In this document: in pieces, positions 51,955 through 59,817 of the stretch
How the letters are laid out: every line of letters starts with the position of its first letter
How positions within the stretch are numbered: position 1 is the stretch's first letter
Source of the DNA: Prauserella muralis
Lineage (GTDB): Bacteria; Actinomycetota; Actinomycetes; Mycobacteriales; Pseudonocardiaceae
DNA length: 64,000 bases
NCBI RefSeq assembly: GCF_003202285.1
Contig: NZ_MASW01000001.1
Span: 1,364,001 to 1,428,000 of the forward strand
Direction: 5' to 3'
Notes under the pieces: generated by a model
The model's input: the letters and a program-made list of their open reading frames with translations, nothing else
Told to the model about the DNA's origin: nothing
Databases searched by the model: none
Program-made: the position numbers and the translations under genes

Positions 51955-53634
51955 GTGAACCCTTCCACCGCGCAGGCGAGGGTCATCGTCGACGAGCTCG
52001 TGCGCAACACCGTGTCGCACGTCGTGCTGAGCCCCGGCTCGCGCAACGCGCCGCTGTCGCTGGCCCTCTACGCCGCCGCGGCCGAGGGCAAACTCAGCCT
52101 CCACGTGCGCATCGACGAGCGCACCGCCGCGTTCCTCGCCCTCGGCATCGCCGCCCGCACCGGCCGCCCCGTCGCCGTCGTGTGCACGTCGGGCACGGCC
52201 GCCGCGAACTTCCACCCCGCCGTGCTGGAGGCCGACCGCGCCGGGGTGCCGCTGATCGTGCTCACCGCCGACCGGCCGCCCGAGCTGCGGGCCGCCGGTG
52301 CCAACCAGGTCATCGACCAGCACAACCTCTACGGCGACGCGGTGCGCTACTTCGACGAGCTCGCCGTCGCCGAACGCAGGGCCGGGCAGAACGCGTACTG
52401 GCGCAGCCAGATCTGCCGCGCCTGGAACGCCGCCTACGGCGAGTGGCGGTGCGGTCCCGTGCACCTCAACGTGCCGTTCCGCGAGCCGCTCGTCCCGGAC
52501 GGCGGCGAAGGCGCCGACGAGTGGTTCGAGTCGCTCGACGGCAGGCCGCGCGGCGCCCGCTGGACGGAGCTGCCGGACTTCGGCGCGCTGCCGTCGTTCG
52601 TGGTTCCGTCCGCCCGGCACGGCCTGGTGGTGGCCTGCGACGCGGGTGTGCGCGCGGCCAGCGAGTGGGCCGAGCAGCACGGCTGGCCCGTGGTGTCGGA
52701 GACCGGCGGGCTCGGGCTCGGCGGCTCCACCGCGATCTCGGGCGGCGCGTGGCTGCTGGGCGTGGAGGGCTTCCTCACCGAGCACATGCCCGAGCAGGTG
52801 CTGTGCATCGGAAGGCCCACGGTGTTCCGGCAGGTGCAGCGGCTGCTGTCCGATCCGGGTGTCGAGGTGCTGCTCGTGCGGCCCGACTCCGACTGGCCCG
52901 CGCCCGCGCACAACGTGCGGCAGGTCGGGCAGTGGTTCGACGAGCCCACGAAACCGTCCGACCCGGAATGGCTGGCCCGCTGGCGGCGAGCCGACGCCGC
53001 CGCCACCGACGCCGTGCGCGCGACCCTGGCCTCGGAGCCGTGGCCGAGCGGGCTGCGGGTCGCCGACGAACTGGTGCGCGGGCTGCCGCAGGACTCGCTG
53101 CTGGTCGTCGGCTCGTCCAACCCGGCCCGCGACGTCGCACTGGCCGGGGGGCTGCGGCCGGACGTGCTCGTGCACCGCAACCGCGGCGTCGCGGGCATCG
53201 ACGGCACCGTGTCCACCGCGCTCGGCGCCGCCACCGTGCACCGAGGCCCCTCGTACGCCCTGCTCGGCGACCTGACGTTCCTGCACGACATCAACGGCCT
53301 GCTCACCGGGCCCGCCGAGCAGCGGCCGGACCTGACGATCATCGTGCTCAACGACGACGGCGGCGGCATCTTCTCGCTGCTGGAACAGGGCGCGCCCGAG
53401 CACAGTGACAGCTTCGAGCGCGTGTTCGGCACCCCGCACGGCGCCGACCTCGGTGCGCTGTGTGCCGGCTACCACGTGCCCTACACGCTCGCCGAGACGC
53501 TCGAGGAGTTCCGTGCCGCCCTGCGGCCCCAGCCCGGCCTGCGCGTGGTGGAGGTGCGGGTGGACCGCTCGCGCCACCGTGACCTGCACGCGCGGCTCCG
53601 GCAGGCCGTCGCCGCCGCGGTCACCGGGGAATAA
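51955..53634 (+). CDS. menD: SEPHCHC synthase MenD
   Basis: Thiamine diphosphate enzyme: 2-oxoglutarate plus isochorismate to 2-succinyl-5-enolpyruvyl-6-hydroxy-3-cyclohexene-1-carboxylate. The 559-residue protein has VVLSPGSRNAPLSLAL, the catalytic glutamate in RIDERTAAFLALGIA, TSGTAAANFHPAVLEA, LTADRPPELR, GANQVIDQHNLYG, NRGVAGIDGTVSTALGAA and the ThDP motif LLGDLTFLHDINGLL to NDDGGGIFSLLEQ. GTG 51955 has AGGGGG about 8 bases upstream; an ATG at 51919 is in frame but adds an unconserved dozen residues. Confidence 0.95.
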   Translation: MNPSTAQARVIVDELVRNTVSHVVLSPGSRNAPLSLALYAAAAEGKLSLHVRIDERTAAFLALGIAARTGRPVAVVCTSGTAAANFHPAVLEADRAGVPLIVLTADRPPELRAAGANQVIDQHNLYGDAVRYFDELAVAERRAGQNAYWRSQICRAWNAAYGEWRCGPVHLNVPFREPLVPDGGEGADEWFESLDGRPRGARWTELPDFGALPSFVVPSARHGLVVACDAGVRAASEWAEQHGWPVVSETGGLGLGGSTAISGGAWLLGVEGFLTEHMPEQVLCIGRPTVFRQVQRLLSDPGVEVLLVRPDSDWPAPAHNVRQVGQWFDEPTKPSDPEWLARWRRADAAATDAVRATLASEPWPSGLRVADELVRGLPQDSLLVVGSSNPARDVALAGGLRPDVLVHRNRGVAGIDGTVSTALGAATVHRGPSYALLGDLTFLHDINGLLTGPAEQRPDLTIIVLNDDGGGIFSLLEQGAPEHSDSFERVFGTPHGADLGALCAGYHVPYTLAETLEEFRAALRPQPGLRVVEVRVDRSRHRDLHARLRQAVAAAVTGE

Positions 53635-53672
53635 CCTCCTTTCGGCCGTGTCCGGCACCCGGCCCGGCTCGC

Positions 53673-53678
53673 TAGCTT
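53673..53678 (+). promoter_or_regulatory. -10 box, leaderless M1 peptidase gene
   Basis: TAGCTT ends 8 bases before ATG 53687. Confidence 0.45.
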
Positions 53679-53686
53679 GTCCGGTT

Positions 53687-55195
53687 ATGCGGCTTTCGGC
53701 TCGCGCCGTTTCCGGCGCCGTCGCGACGGGTCTCGCGACAGTCCTGCTCGCCACCACCGCCAGCGCGGCCCCGGGACCCGGCGCCCCCGGGCTCGGCGAC
53801 CCCTACTACCCGGGCGCGGGCAACGGCGGCTACGACGTCGCCCACTACGACATCCGCGTCACCTACCAGCCGGGCACCGACCGGCTCGCGGGCACCACGA
53901 CGATTCTCGCCACCACGACGCAGCAGCTGTCCAGGTTCAACCTCGACTTCGGCCTGCACGTCGACTCGGTGCGCGTCAACAACGTGCCCGCGCGCTTCGC
54001 CAAGGACCCCGATGACTTCACCGAACTCGTCGTCACCCCGCGCCAGCGGCTGGCGAAGAACCAGTTCATGACGGTCGTCGTCCGCTACGCCGACACGCCG
54101 TCCAAGATCACCATCGACGGCTACCAGGCCTGGAAGAAGACGCCCACCGGCGCGCTCGCCGTGGACCAGCCGACCATCGCCGAGTGGTGGTACCCGTCCA
54201 ACGACCATCCAACCGACAAGGCCACCTTCGACGTGTCCGCCGAGGTGCCCGACGACGCCGTCGCGCTGTCCAACGGCACGCTCGCCCGCAAGACCAAGCA
54301 CCGCAAGGGCTGGACGAGGTGGAGCTGGCGCAGCACCAGCCCGCAGGCCACGTACCTGGCGTTCCTCGTGGTCGGCGACTACGAGGTGCTGGAGTCGCAG
54401 ACCCCGGACGGCCAGCCGTTCATCACCGCCTACGACCCGCTGCTCGGCGACCGGCTGCCCGCCGCGAAGGCCAGCATCGAGCGCAGCCCCGAGGTCGTGG
54501 AGTTCCTTGAGGAGCTGCTCGGGCCGTACCCGTTCGAGGCGCAGGGTGGCATCGCGACCACGGGTCTCGGGTTCGCGCTGGAGAACCAGACGCGCTCGGT
54601 CTACGACGGCGGGTTCTTCCGCGCGGGCACCAACATGTCCGTGGTCGTGCACGAGAACGCCCACCAGTGGTTCGGCGACTCGGTGGCGCTGGGGGCCTGG
54701 AGCGACATCTGGCTCAACGAGGGATTCGCCAGCTACGCCGAGTTCCTGTGGTCCGAGCACGCAGGCGAGGGCACCGCCGACGAGCTTGCCGAGTACGTCT
54801 ACGACTCCTACCCGGCCGACGACGAGTTCTGGCAGGTGCTGCCCGGCGACCCCGGCCCGGAGAACCAGTTCCACCCGGCCGTCTACGACCGCGCCGCCCT
54901 GGCCGTGCACGCGTTGCGCAAGACCGTCGGCGACGAGACGTTCTTCGCCCTGTTGCGCACGTGGCTGGAGGACAAGAAGGGCAGCCACGGCACCACCGCC
55001 GAGTTCGTCGCCCTCGCCGAGCGGATGTCCGGGCAGCAGCTGGACGGCTTGTTCGAGGAGTGGCTGTTCACGGCGGGCAAGCCGGCGCAGAGCCCCAACG
55101 GCGCGAGCACCGCCGCGCGGCTGGCCGCCGTCTCCGAGCCCGCGTCGTACGCCGAGATCCAGCTCACCCACCGGCAACTCGCCGCGGGGCGGTGA
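53687..55195 (+). CDS. Secreted M1 family zinc metallopeptidase
   Basis: 502 residues with a Sec signal (MRLSARAVSGAVATGL to TTASAAPGP). The M1 fold shows YDVAHYDIRVTYQPGTDRL at the N-terminal beta domain, the substrate-binding stretch GGIATTGLGFALENQTRSVY in place of classical GAMEN, and the zinc site VVVHENAHQWFGDSV (HExxH) with the third ligand in WLNEGFASYAEFLW. It should trim N-terminal residues from peptides outside the cell. Confidence 0.9.
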   Translation: MRLSARAVSGAVATGLATVLLATTASAAPGPGAPGLGDPYYPGAGNGGYDVAHYDIRVTYQPGTDRLAGTTTILATTTQQLSRFNLDFGLHVDSVRVNNVPARFAKDPDDFTELVVTPRQRLAKNQFMTVVVRYADTPSKITIDGYQAWKKTPTGALAVDQPTIAEWWYPSNDHPTDKATFDVSAEVPDDAVALSNGTLARKTKHRKGWTRWSWRSTSPQATYLAFLVVGDYEVLESQTPDGQPFITAYDPLLGDRLPAAKASIERSPEVVEFLEELLGPYPFEAQGGIATTGLGFALENQTRSVYDGGFFRAGTNMSVVVHENAHQWFGDSVALGAWSDIWLNEGFASYAEFLWSEHAGEGTADELAEYVYDSYPADDEFWQVLPGDPGPENQFHPAVYDRAALAVHALRKTVGDETFFALLRTWLEDKKGSHGTTAEFVALAERMSGQQLDGLFEEWLFTAGKPAQSPNGASTAARLAAVSEPASYAEIQLTHRQLAAGR

Positions 55196-55205
55196 CGGCG
55201 GCCGA

Positions 55206-55211
55206 TATGCT
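55206..55211 (+). promoter_or_regulatory. -10 box, leaderless DUF3592 gene
   Basis: TATGCT ends 6 bases before GTG 55218. Confidence 0.5.
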
Positions 55212-55217
55212 CGCCGG

Positions 55218-55670
55218 GTGGCTTCCGGTGTCCCGAACGAGCGCGCGTCGCGCGTCGGCGTCTGGGTGGTGCTCGGCCTCGCGTCCGTGATCACCCTGAT
55301 CGGCGTGACGCTCGTGTTCGCGGGCCTGCGCAACGACCAGGCGATCTCGGCACACCGGGGCGTCGCGACCGGCCAGGTCGAGGAGGTGACGTGGGATCGC
55401 ACGATCATCCGGTTCGAGACCCCGGACGGCATCGCGCACAGCCCTGCCCTCGGCGCGCTCTATCCGCAGGGCCTTTCGGAGGGCCAGCTGATCAGGATCG
55501 AGTACGACACCACCAACCCTGAGCTGGCCAAGGTCGCGGGCCGCACGTGGCTGCTGACGCTTCTGCCCGTGGGCAGCATGGTGGGCATCACCTGGCTCGT
55601 CGCGGGGCCGCTGCTGTGGTGGTTGCGCACGCGGCAGCGGGCACGGGAGCGCGCGACCGTGGACGCCTGA
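55218..55670 (+). CDS. DUF3592 membrane protein
   Basis: 150 residues with two membrane helices (VGVWVVLGLASVITLIGVTLVFAG; LLTLLPVGSMVGITWLVAGPLLWW) flanking an external beta-rich region (ATGQVEEVTWDRTIIRFETPDG; GQLIRIEYDTTNPELAKV), the DUF3592 layout. Function unknown. The start is set by the TATGCT box. Confidence 0.82.
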   Translation: MASGVPNERASRVGVWVVLGLASVITLIGVTLVFAGLRNDQAISAHRGVATGQVEEVTWDRTIIRFETPDGIAHSPALGALYPQGLSEGQLIRIEYDTTNPELAKVAGRTWLLTLLPVGSMVGITWLVAGPLLWWLRTRQRARERATVDA

Positions 55671-55693
55671 GGCGCGCGAACAGGTTCCGGCGC

Positions 55694-55744
55694 GAGCCGA
55701 AGGGTCCCGTGGGTACACCTGCGGTACCCACGGGACCCTTGGGC
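55694..55744. repeat. Hairpin repeat copy R4 (GAGCCGAAGG family), likely terminator
   Basis: Begins GAGCCGAAGGGTCCC and ends GACCCTTGGGC. Its inner arms, 55700-55716 and 55724-55740, are perfectly complementary over 17 bp around a 7-base loop. It lies between the convergent DUF3592 and inositol phosphatase genes and is well placed to end both transcripts. Confidence 0.75.
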
Positions 55745-55779
55745 ACGGCGCGGGGCGGCGGCCGTGCCGTGACCGGGCG

Positions 55780-56607
55780 CTAACCGACGCCGGACCACCA
55801 GGACAGCACCTCCTCCGCCACGCTCGGCGCCGCCACGAGCAGCCCGTCCGGCGGCAGTGCCGCGCCCTCGCCGTGCCGGTCGAGCACCACCGCGCCGGTC
55901 TCGATCGCCAGCCCGACGGCCGCCGCGACGTCCCACTCGTGGTAGCTGTGCAGCACCGCCGCGGAGGCATGCCCGAGTGCGACCTGCGCGATCGACAGGG
56001 CCGCCGAGCCCAGCACGCGCACCCCCGCGTGCGCCGCGGCGGCCCGCTCGATGAACCCGCCCATGCCCGGCCACGGGCCGGTGCGCGTCAGCTCGGTGCA
56101 CACGATCGTGCCTGCCGTGCAGCCCCGGTCGGCGGGCTCGATCGGGCTCCCGTTGGCCCGGGCCCCCCGGCCTCGCGCGGCGGCGTAGATCTGCCCCCGG
56201 TACGGATCCGCCACGACGCCGACCACCGGGCCCGACGCGTCGACCAGCGCGAGGCTGTAGGCACACCACGGCACCCCTGCCACGTAGTTCGCCGTGCCGT
56301 CGACCGGGTCCACCACCCAGCGGTAGTCGGCGACGTCGGCGCCCAGATCGGGGCCGAACTCCTCGCCCACGACCGGCATGCCGGGAAACTCCGCCGTCAG
56401 CACTCTGCGGGTGTGCCGCTCGAGGGTGCGATCGGTGTCGGTGACCCAGTCGAACGGCGAGTCCTTGGTGTCGGGGTGGGCCCCGCGGCCCGCCGTCGCG
56501 GTGATCACGTCCGTCGCGTCGTTGGCGAGCCGTCCGGCGACCTCGAGGGCCTTCGACAGCAGCCCCGGCTCGACGGGCAGCGCCCGGCGTGAGGACAAAA
56601 GCGTCAT
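55780..56607 (-). CDS. Inositol monophosphatase family protein
   Basis: 275-residue Mg2+-dependent sugar phosphatase. Motifs: VVGEEFGPD (metal glutamate), WVVDPVDGTANYVAGVPW (DPxDGT), and the C-terminal YHEWDVAAAVGLAIETGA (WDxAA). It may act on inositol phosphates, which feed mycothiol and phosphatidylinositol mannosides, or on histidinol phosphate or PAP; sequence alone does not decide. It is divergent from the mannosyltransferase gene. Confidence 0.88.
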   Translation of the reverse strand: MTLLSSRRALPVEPGLLSKALEVAGRLANDATDVITATAGRGAHPDTKDSPFDWVTDTDRTLERHTRRVLTAEFPGMPVVGEEFGPDLGADVADYRWVVDPVDGTANYVAGVPWCAYSLALVDASGPVVGVVADPYRGQIYAAARGRGARANGSPIEPADRGCTAGTIVCTELTRTGPWPGMGGFIERAAAAHAGVRVLGSAALSIAQVALGHASAAVLHSYHEWDVAAAVGLAIETGAVVLDRHGEGAALPPDGLLVAAPSVAEEVLSWWSGVG

Positions 56608-56792
56608 GCCTCTTTATCGTGGCCACGGCGAGTGTCCGGAACGCGACGGTGAGGTGACGAGCCGCTCGCCATTCGAAGACGAGTCGTTCCGCGCCCCCCG
56701 ATGACGCGCCACGCGAAGTGTTTCGGCGGCGTTGGCTCAGTCGTCACGTCGGCGTGGCCTCGCGCACGGCCCGGCCTGCCACTGTCGCGAGT

Positions 56793-57911
56793 GTGCGAGT
56801 CGCCATCGTCACCGAAAGCTTCCTGCCGCAGGTGAACGGCGTCACGAACTCCGTGCTGCGCGTCGTGGAACACCTCGGCGAGCACGGGCACGACGTGCTG
56901 ATCGTCGCACCGGGTGCGGGGCCCGCCGAGTACCGCGGCGTTCCCGTGGTTCGCATCCCCGCCGTGGACCTGCCGGTGGTGAGCTCGCTGCCGGTGGGCG
57001 TGCCCACCAGGGCCGTGCTCACCGCGCTCGCCGGGTTCGCGCCGGACGTGGTGCACCTGGCCTCGCCGTTCGTCGTCGGCGCCCGTGGCCTGGCGGCCGC
57101 GCGCCGCCTGGGGGTGCCGTCGGTGGCGGTGTACCAGACCGACGTCGCCGGGTTCGCCGCCGCGTACGGGCTCGGCCTCGGCGCCCGTGCCGCCTGGCGC
57201 TGGGTGCGCAGGCTGCACTGCAGGGCCGACCGCACGCTGGCCCCGTCCAGCCATTCGGTGCGCGAGCTGCGGCTGCACGGCGTGCCGCGCGTGTACCGCT
57301 GGGGCAGGGGGGTCGACGTCGAGCTGTTCCAACCCGGCCGCGCCGACGCCGCGCTGCGTGCGGAGCTGGCGCCCGGCGCGGAGCTGCTGGTCGGCTTCGT
57401 CGGCAGGCTCGCCCCGGAGAAGGAGGTCGACCGGCTGGCCGTGCTGAACGACGTGCCCGGCATCCGGGTGGTCGTGGTCGGCGACGGGCCGGAGCTGGAG
57501 CCGTTGCGGCAGCGCCTGCCCGGTGCGGCGTTTCTCGGCGCGCGCTTCGGCGAGGAACTGGCCACCGCCTACGCCAGCCTCGACGTCTTCGTGCACACCG
57601 GCCCGCACGAGACGTTCTGCCAGGCCGTGCAGGAGGCCATGGCCTCGGGGCTGCCGGTGCTCGCCCCCGCGGTGGGAGGCCCGCGCGACCTCGTGGACCC
57701 GGGCGTCACCGGTCACCTGCTGCCACCCGCGCGAGAGCAGTTCGCCCGCGAACTGCATCGCCGCATCGACGAGCTGCGCGATCCCGGGGTCCGCGCCCGG
57801 CTGGGGGCCAGTGCGCGGCGGGCGGTGCTGGGCCGCACCTGGCCCGCCGTGTGCGGGGAGCTGCTCGGCCACTACGAGGCCGTGCGGGGGCACGTCCTCA
57901 GGGCGGCGTGA
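56793..57911 (+). CDS. mgtA: GDP-mannose-dependent alpha-mannosyltransferase MgtA
   Basis: 372-residue GT4 glycosyltransferase. It begins VRVAIVTESFLPQVNGVTNSVLRV and has VVHLASPFVVGARG, AVYQTDVAGFAAAYGL, RWGRGVDVELFQP, GFVGRLAPEKEVDRL, the E-x7-E motif in HETFCQAVQEAMASGLPV and GRTWPAVCGELLGHYEAVRG. These match Rv0557 (MgtA, earlier PimB), which adds mannose to glucuronic acid diacylglycerol and affects lipomannan. GTG 56793 starts the family's usual N-terminus, with CACTGT 7 bases upstream; an in-frame GTG at 56718 adds 25 unconserved residues. Confidence 0.9.
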   Translation: MRVAIVTESFLPQVNGVTNSVLRVVEHLGEHGHDVLIVAPGAGPAEYRGVPVVRIPAVDLPVVSSLPVGVPTRAVLTALAGFAPDVVHLASPFVVGARGLAAARRLGVPSVAVYQTDVAGFAAAYGLGLGARAAWRWVRRLHCRADRTLAPSSHSVRELRLHGVPRVYRWGRGVDVELFQPGRADAALRAELAPGAELLVGFVGRLAPEKEVDRLAVLNDVPGIRVVVVGDGPELEPLRQRLPGAAFLGARFGEELATAYASLDVFVHTGPHETFCQAVQEAMASGLPVLAPAVGGPRDLVDPGVTGHLLPPAREQFARELHRRIDELRDPGVRARLGASARRAVLGRTWPAVCGELLGHYEAVRGHVLRAA

Positions 57912-57952
57912 TGGCGCCGCGCGCGGGGTCGCCGCGGGAAGCGGCGGCGTGA
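57911..57952 (+). other. 13-codon open frame between mgtA and next glycosyltransferase
   Basis: ATG overlaps the mgtA stop (TGATG) and the frame (MAPRAGSPREAAA) ends 3 bases before ATG 57956. It may pass ribosomes from one gene to the next. A peptide function is not supported. Confidence 0.3.
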
Positions 57953-57955
57953 TCC

Positions 57956-59065
57956 ATGCACATCGTGCAGCTCGCGAACTTCTACGGACCCCGCTCCGGC
58001 GGGCTGCGCACGGCGTTGCACCACCTCGGCGCCGGGTACGCCGAGCGAGGCCACCGGGTGACCCTGGTCGTTCCCGGGCCGCGGCACGCCGACGAGACGC
58101 TGTCCACCGGCGTGCGCAGGGTGTCGCTGCCCGCGCCACGCATTCCCGGCACCGGCGGCTACCGGGCGGTCGACCCGTACCGGGTGCGTGCGCTGCTGCG
58201 GGCGCTGCGCCCCGACCGGCTGGAGGTGTCCGACCGGCTCACGCTGCGGGGCATGGGTGCGTGGGCGCGCAGGCACGACGTGCCCAGCGTGGTGATCTCC
58301 CACGAGCGGCTCGACCGGCTGCTGGAGCAGTTCCTGCTGCCCTCGCCGCTGGCCCGCAGGGTCGCCGACGTCGCGAACCGGCGCATGGCCGCCAGCTACG
58401 ACAGGGTGGTGTGCACCACGGCCTTCGCCCGTGGCGAGTTCGAGCGGATCGGGGCGCCGAACGTGGCGCGCGTGCCGCTCGGCGTGGACCTCGCCGCCTT
58501 CAGCCCGATGCTGCGCGACCACGGCTGGCGGCACGAGCTGGCGGGCGGCGCCGACGCGCTGATCGTGCACTGTGGACGGCTCTCGCCGGAGAAACACGTG
58601 GAACGCAGTGTGGACACGGTCGCCCAGCTCACCGAGTCGGGGCAACGGGTGCGCCTGGTGGTCGCGGGGGACGGCCCGAGACGAAGGGCGCTGGAGCGCA
58701 GGGCCCGTGGGCTTCCGGTGACGTTTCTCGGGTTCGTCTCCGACCGCGTGCGGGTGGCGCGGCTGCTGGCGAGCGCCGACGTGTCACTGGCCCCCGGCCC
58801 GCACGAGACCTTCGGCCTTGCCGCGCTGGAGGCGCTGGCTTCGGGGACGCCGGTGGTGGTGTCGGCGTCGTCGGCGCTGCGGGAGATCGTGCGGCCCGGC
58901 TGCGGCGCCGCCGTCGCCGACCACGCGCCCGCATTCGCCACCGCCGTCACCGACCTGCTGGACGCCCCTGAGGGCGCCCGCCGCGCCGCCGCCCGCGCCA
59001 GGGCGGAGGAGTTCACGTGGCCCCGCTCCGTCCAACGCATGCTCACGCTGCTGCGTTGCCCGTAA
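57956..59065 (+). CDS. GT4 family glycosyltransferase
   Basis: 369 residues. It starts MHIVQLANFYGPRSGGLRTAL, has VVCTTAFARGEFERIG, VPLGVDLAAFSP, HCGRLSPEKHVERSVDTV, VTFLGFVSDRVRVARLLASADV and the E-x7-E motif in HETFGLAALEALASGTPVVV. By order and resemblance it is a mannosyltransferase for envelope glycolipids, working beside MgtA, but donor and acceptor are not certain. It lies in tandem with mgtA, joined by a 13-codon open frame. Confidence 0.85.
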   Translation: MHIVQLANFYGPRSGGLRTALHHLGAGYAERGHRVTLVVPGPRHADETLSTGVRRVSLPAPRIPGTGGYRAVDPYRVRALLRALRPDRLEVSDRLTLRGMGAWARRHDVPSVVISHERLDRLLEQFLLPSPLARRVADVANRRMAASYDRVVCTTAFARGEFERIGAPNVARVPLGVDLAAFSPMLRDHGWRHELAGGADALIVHCGRLSPEKHVERSVDTVAQLTESGQRVRLVVAGDGPRRRALERRARGLPVTFLGFVSDRVRVARLLASADVSLAPGPHETFGLAALEALASGTPVVVSASSALREIVRPGCGAAVADHAPAFATAVTDLLDAPEGARRAAARARAEEFTWPRSVQRMLTLLRCP

Positions 59066-59100
59066 CGAGGCGTTCCGGCGCCCGTCGTGCGGGGCGCAAC

Positions 59101-59106
59101 TACACT
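59101..59106 (+). promoter_or_regulatory. -10 box, leaderless menG
   Basis: TACACT ends 6 bases before ATG 59113. Confidence 0.55.
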
Positions 59107-59112
59107 CCGGGC

Positions 59113-59817
59113 ATGCCACGAGCGAGCCTGGACAAGGATCCTCGCGACGTCGCCGCCATGTTCGACGGAGTCGCGGCCGGCTACGACCGCGCGAACTCCG
59201 TGATGACGTTCGGTTTCGACCGGCGGTGGCGGATCACGACGTCCAAGGTGCTCGACGCCCGCAGAGGCGAGCGCGTGCTCGACCTCGCGGCGGGCACTGG
59301 CGTGTCCACCACCGAGTACTCCCGCAACGGCGCGTGGTGTGTCGCGGCGGACTTCTCCCTGGGCATGCTGCGCAGCGGACGGCACCGGGGCGTGCCCATG
59401 GTCGCCGCGGACGCACTGCGGCTGCCCTTCGCCGACGACTCCTTCGACGCGGCCACGATCTCCTTCGGCATCCGCAACTTCGTCGACACCTCGGCGGCGC
59501 TCACCGAGATCGCGAGGGTGGTCCGGCCCGGCGGCAGGCTGGTGATCTGCGAGGTCTCCACGCCGACGTTCCCGCCCATCCGGTTCGTCTACCGCAAGAT
59601 CCTGCTGCGGGCGATGACGTGGCTCGGCAGGCGCGCATCGTCCAATCCGGAGGCCTACTCCTATCTGGCCGAGTCGATGCTGACCTGGCCCGACCAGCGC
59701 GGGCTCGGCGAGCTCATCGCGGCGTCCGGGTGGACCAACGTGGAGTGGATGAACCTCACATTCGGCGTCGTCGCCATCCACAGGGCGCGCAAGCCCTCCG
59801 TAGACTCGGCCGCATGA
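59113..59817 (+). CDS. menG: Demethylmenaquinone methyltransferase
   Basis: SAM-dependent last step of menaquinone synthesis. The 234-residue protein has the UbiE/MenG signatures: VAAMFDGVAAGYDRANSVMTFGFDRRWR, the SAM loop VLDLAAGTGVSTTEYS, FADDSFDAATISFGIRNFVD and RPGGRLVICEVSTP, then YSYLAESMLTWPDQ. The ATG is set by the TACACT box. The stop overlaps the menJ start (ATGA). Confidence 0.95.
   Translation: MPRASLDKDPRDVAAMFDGVAAGYDRANSVMTFGFDRRWRITTSKVLDARRGERVLDLAAGTGVSTTEYSRNGAWCVAADFSLGMLRSGRHRGVPMVAADALRLPFADDSFDAATISFGIRNFVDTSAALTEIARVVRPGGRLVICEVSTPTFPPIRFVYRKILLRAMTWLGRRASSNPEAYSYLAESMLTWPDQRGLGELIAASGWTNVEWMNLTFGVVAIHRARKPSVDSAA
59801..59806 (+). promoter_or_regulatory. Internal -10 box, menJ
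   Basis: TAGACT, inside the last codons of menG, ends 7 bases before ATG 59814, so menJ may have its own leaderless transcript in addition to read-through. Confidence 0.45.
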
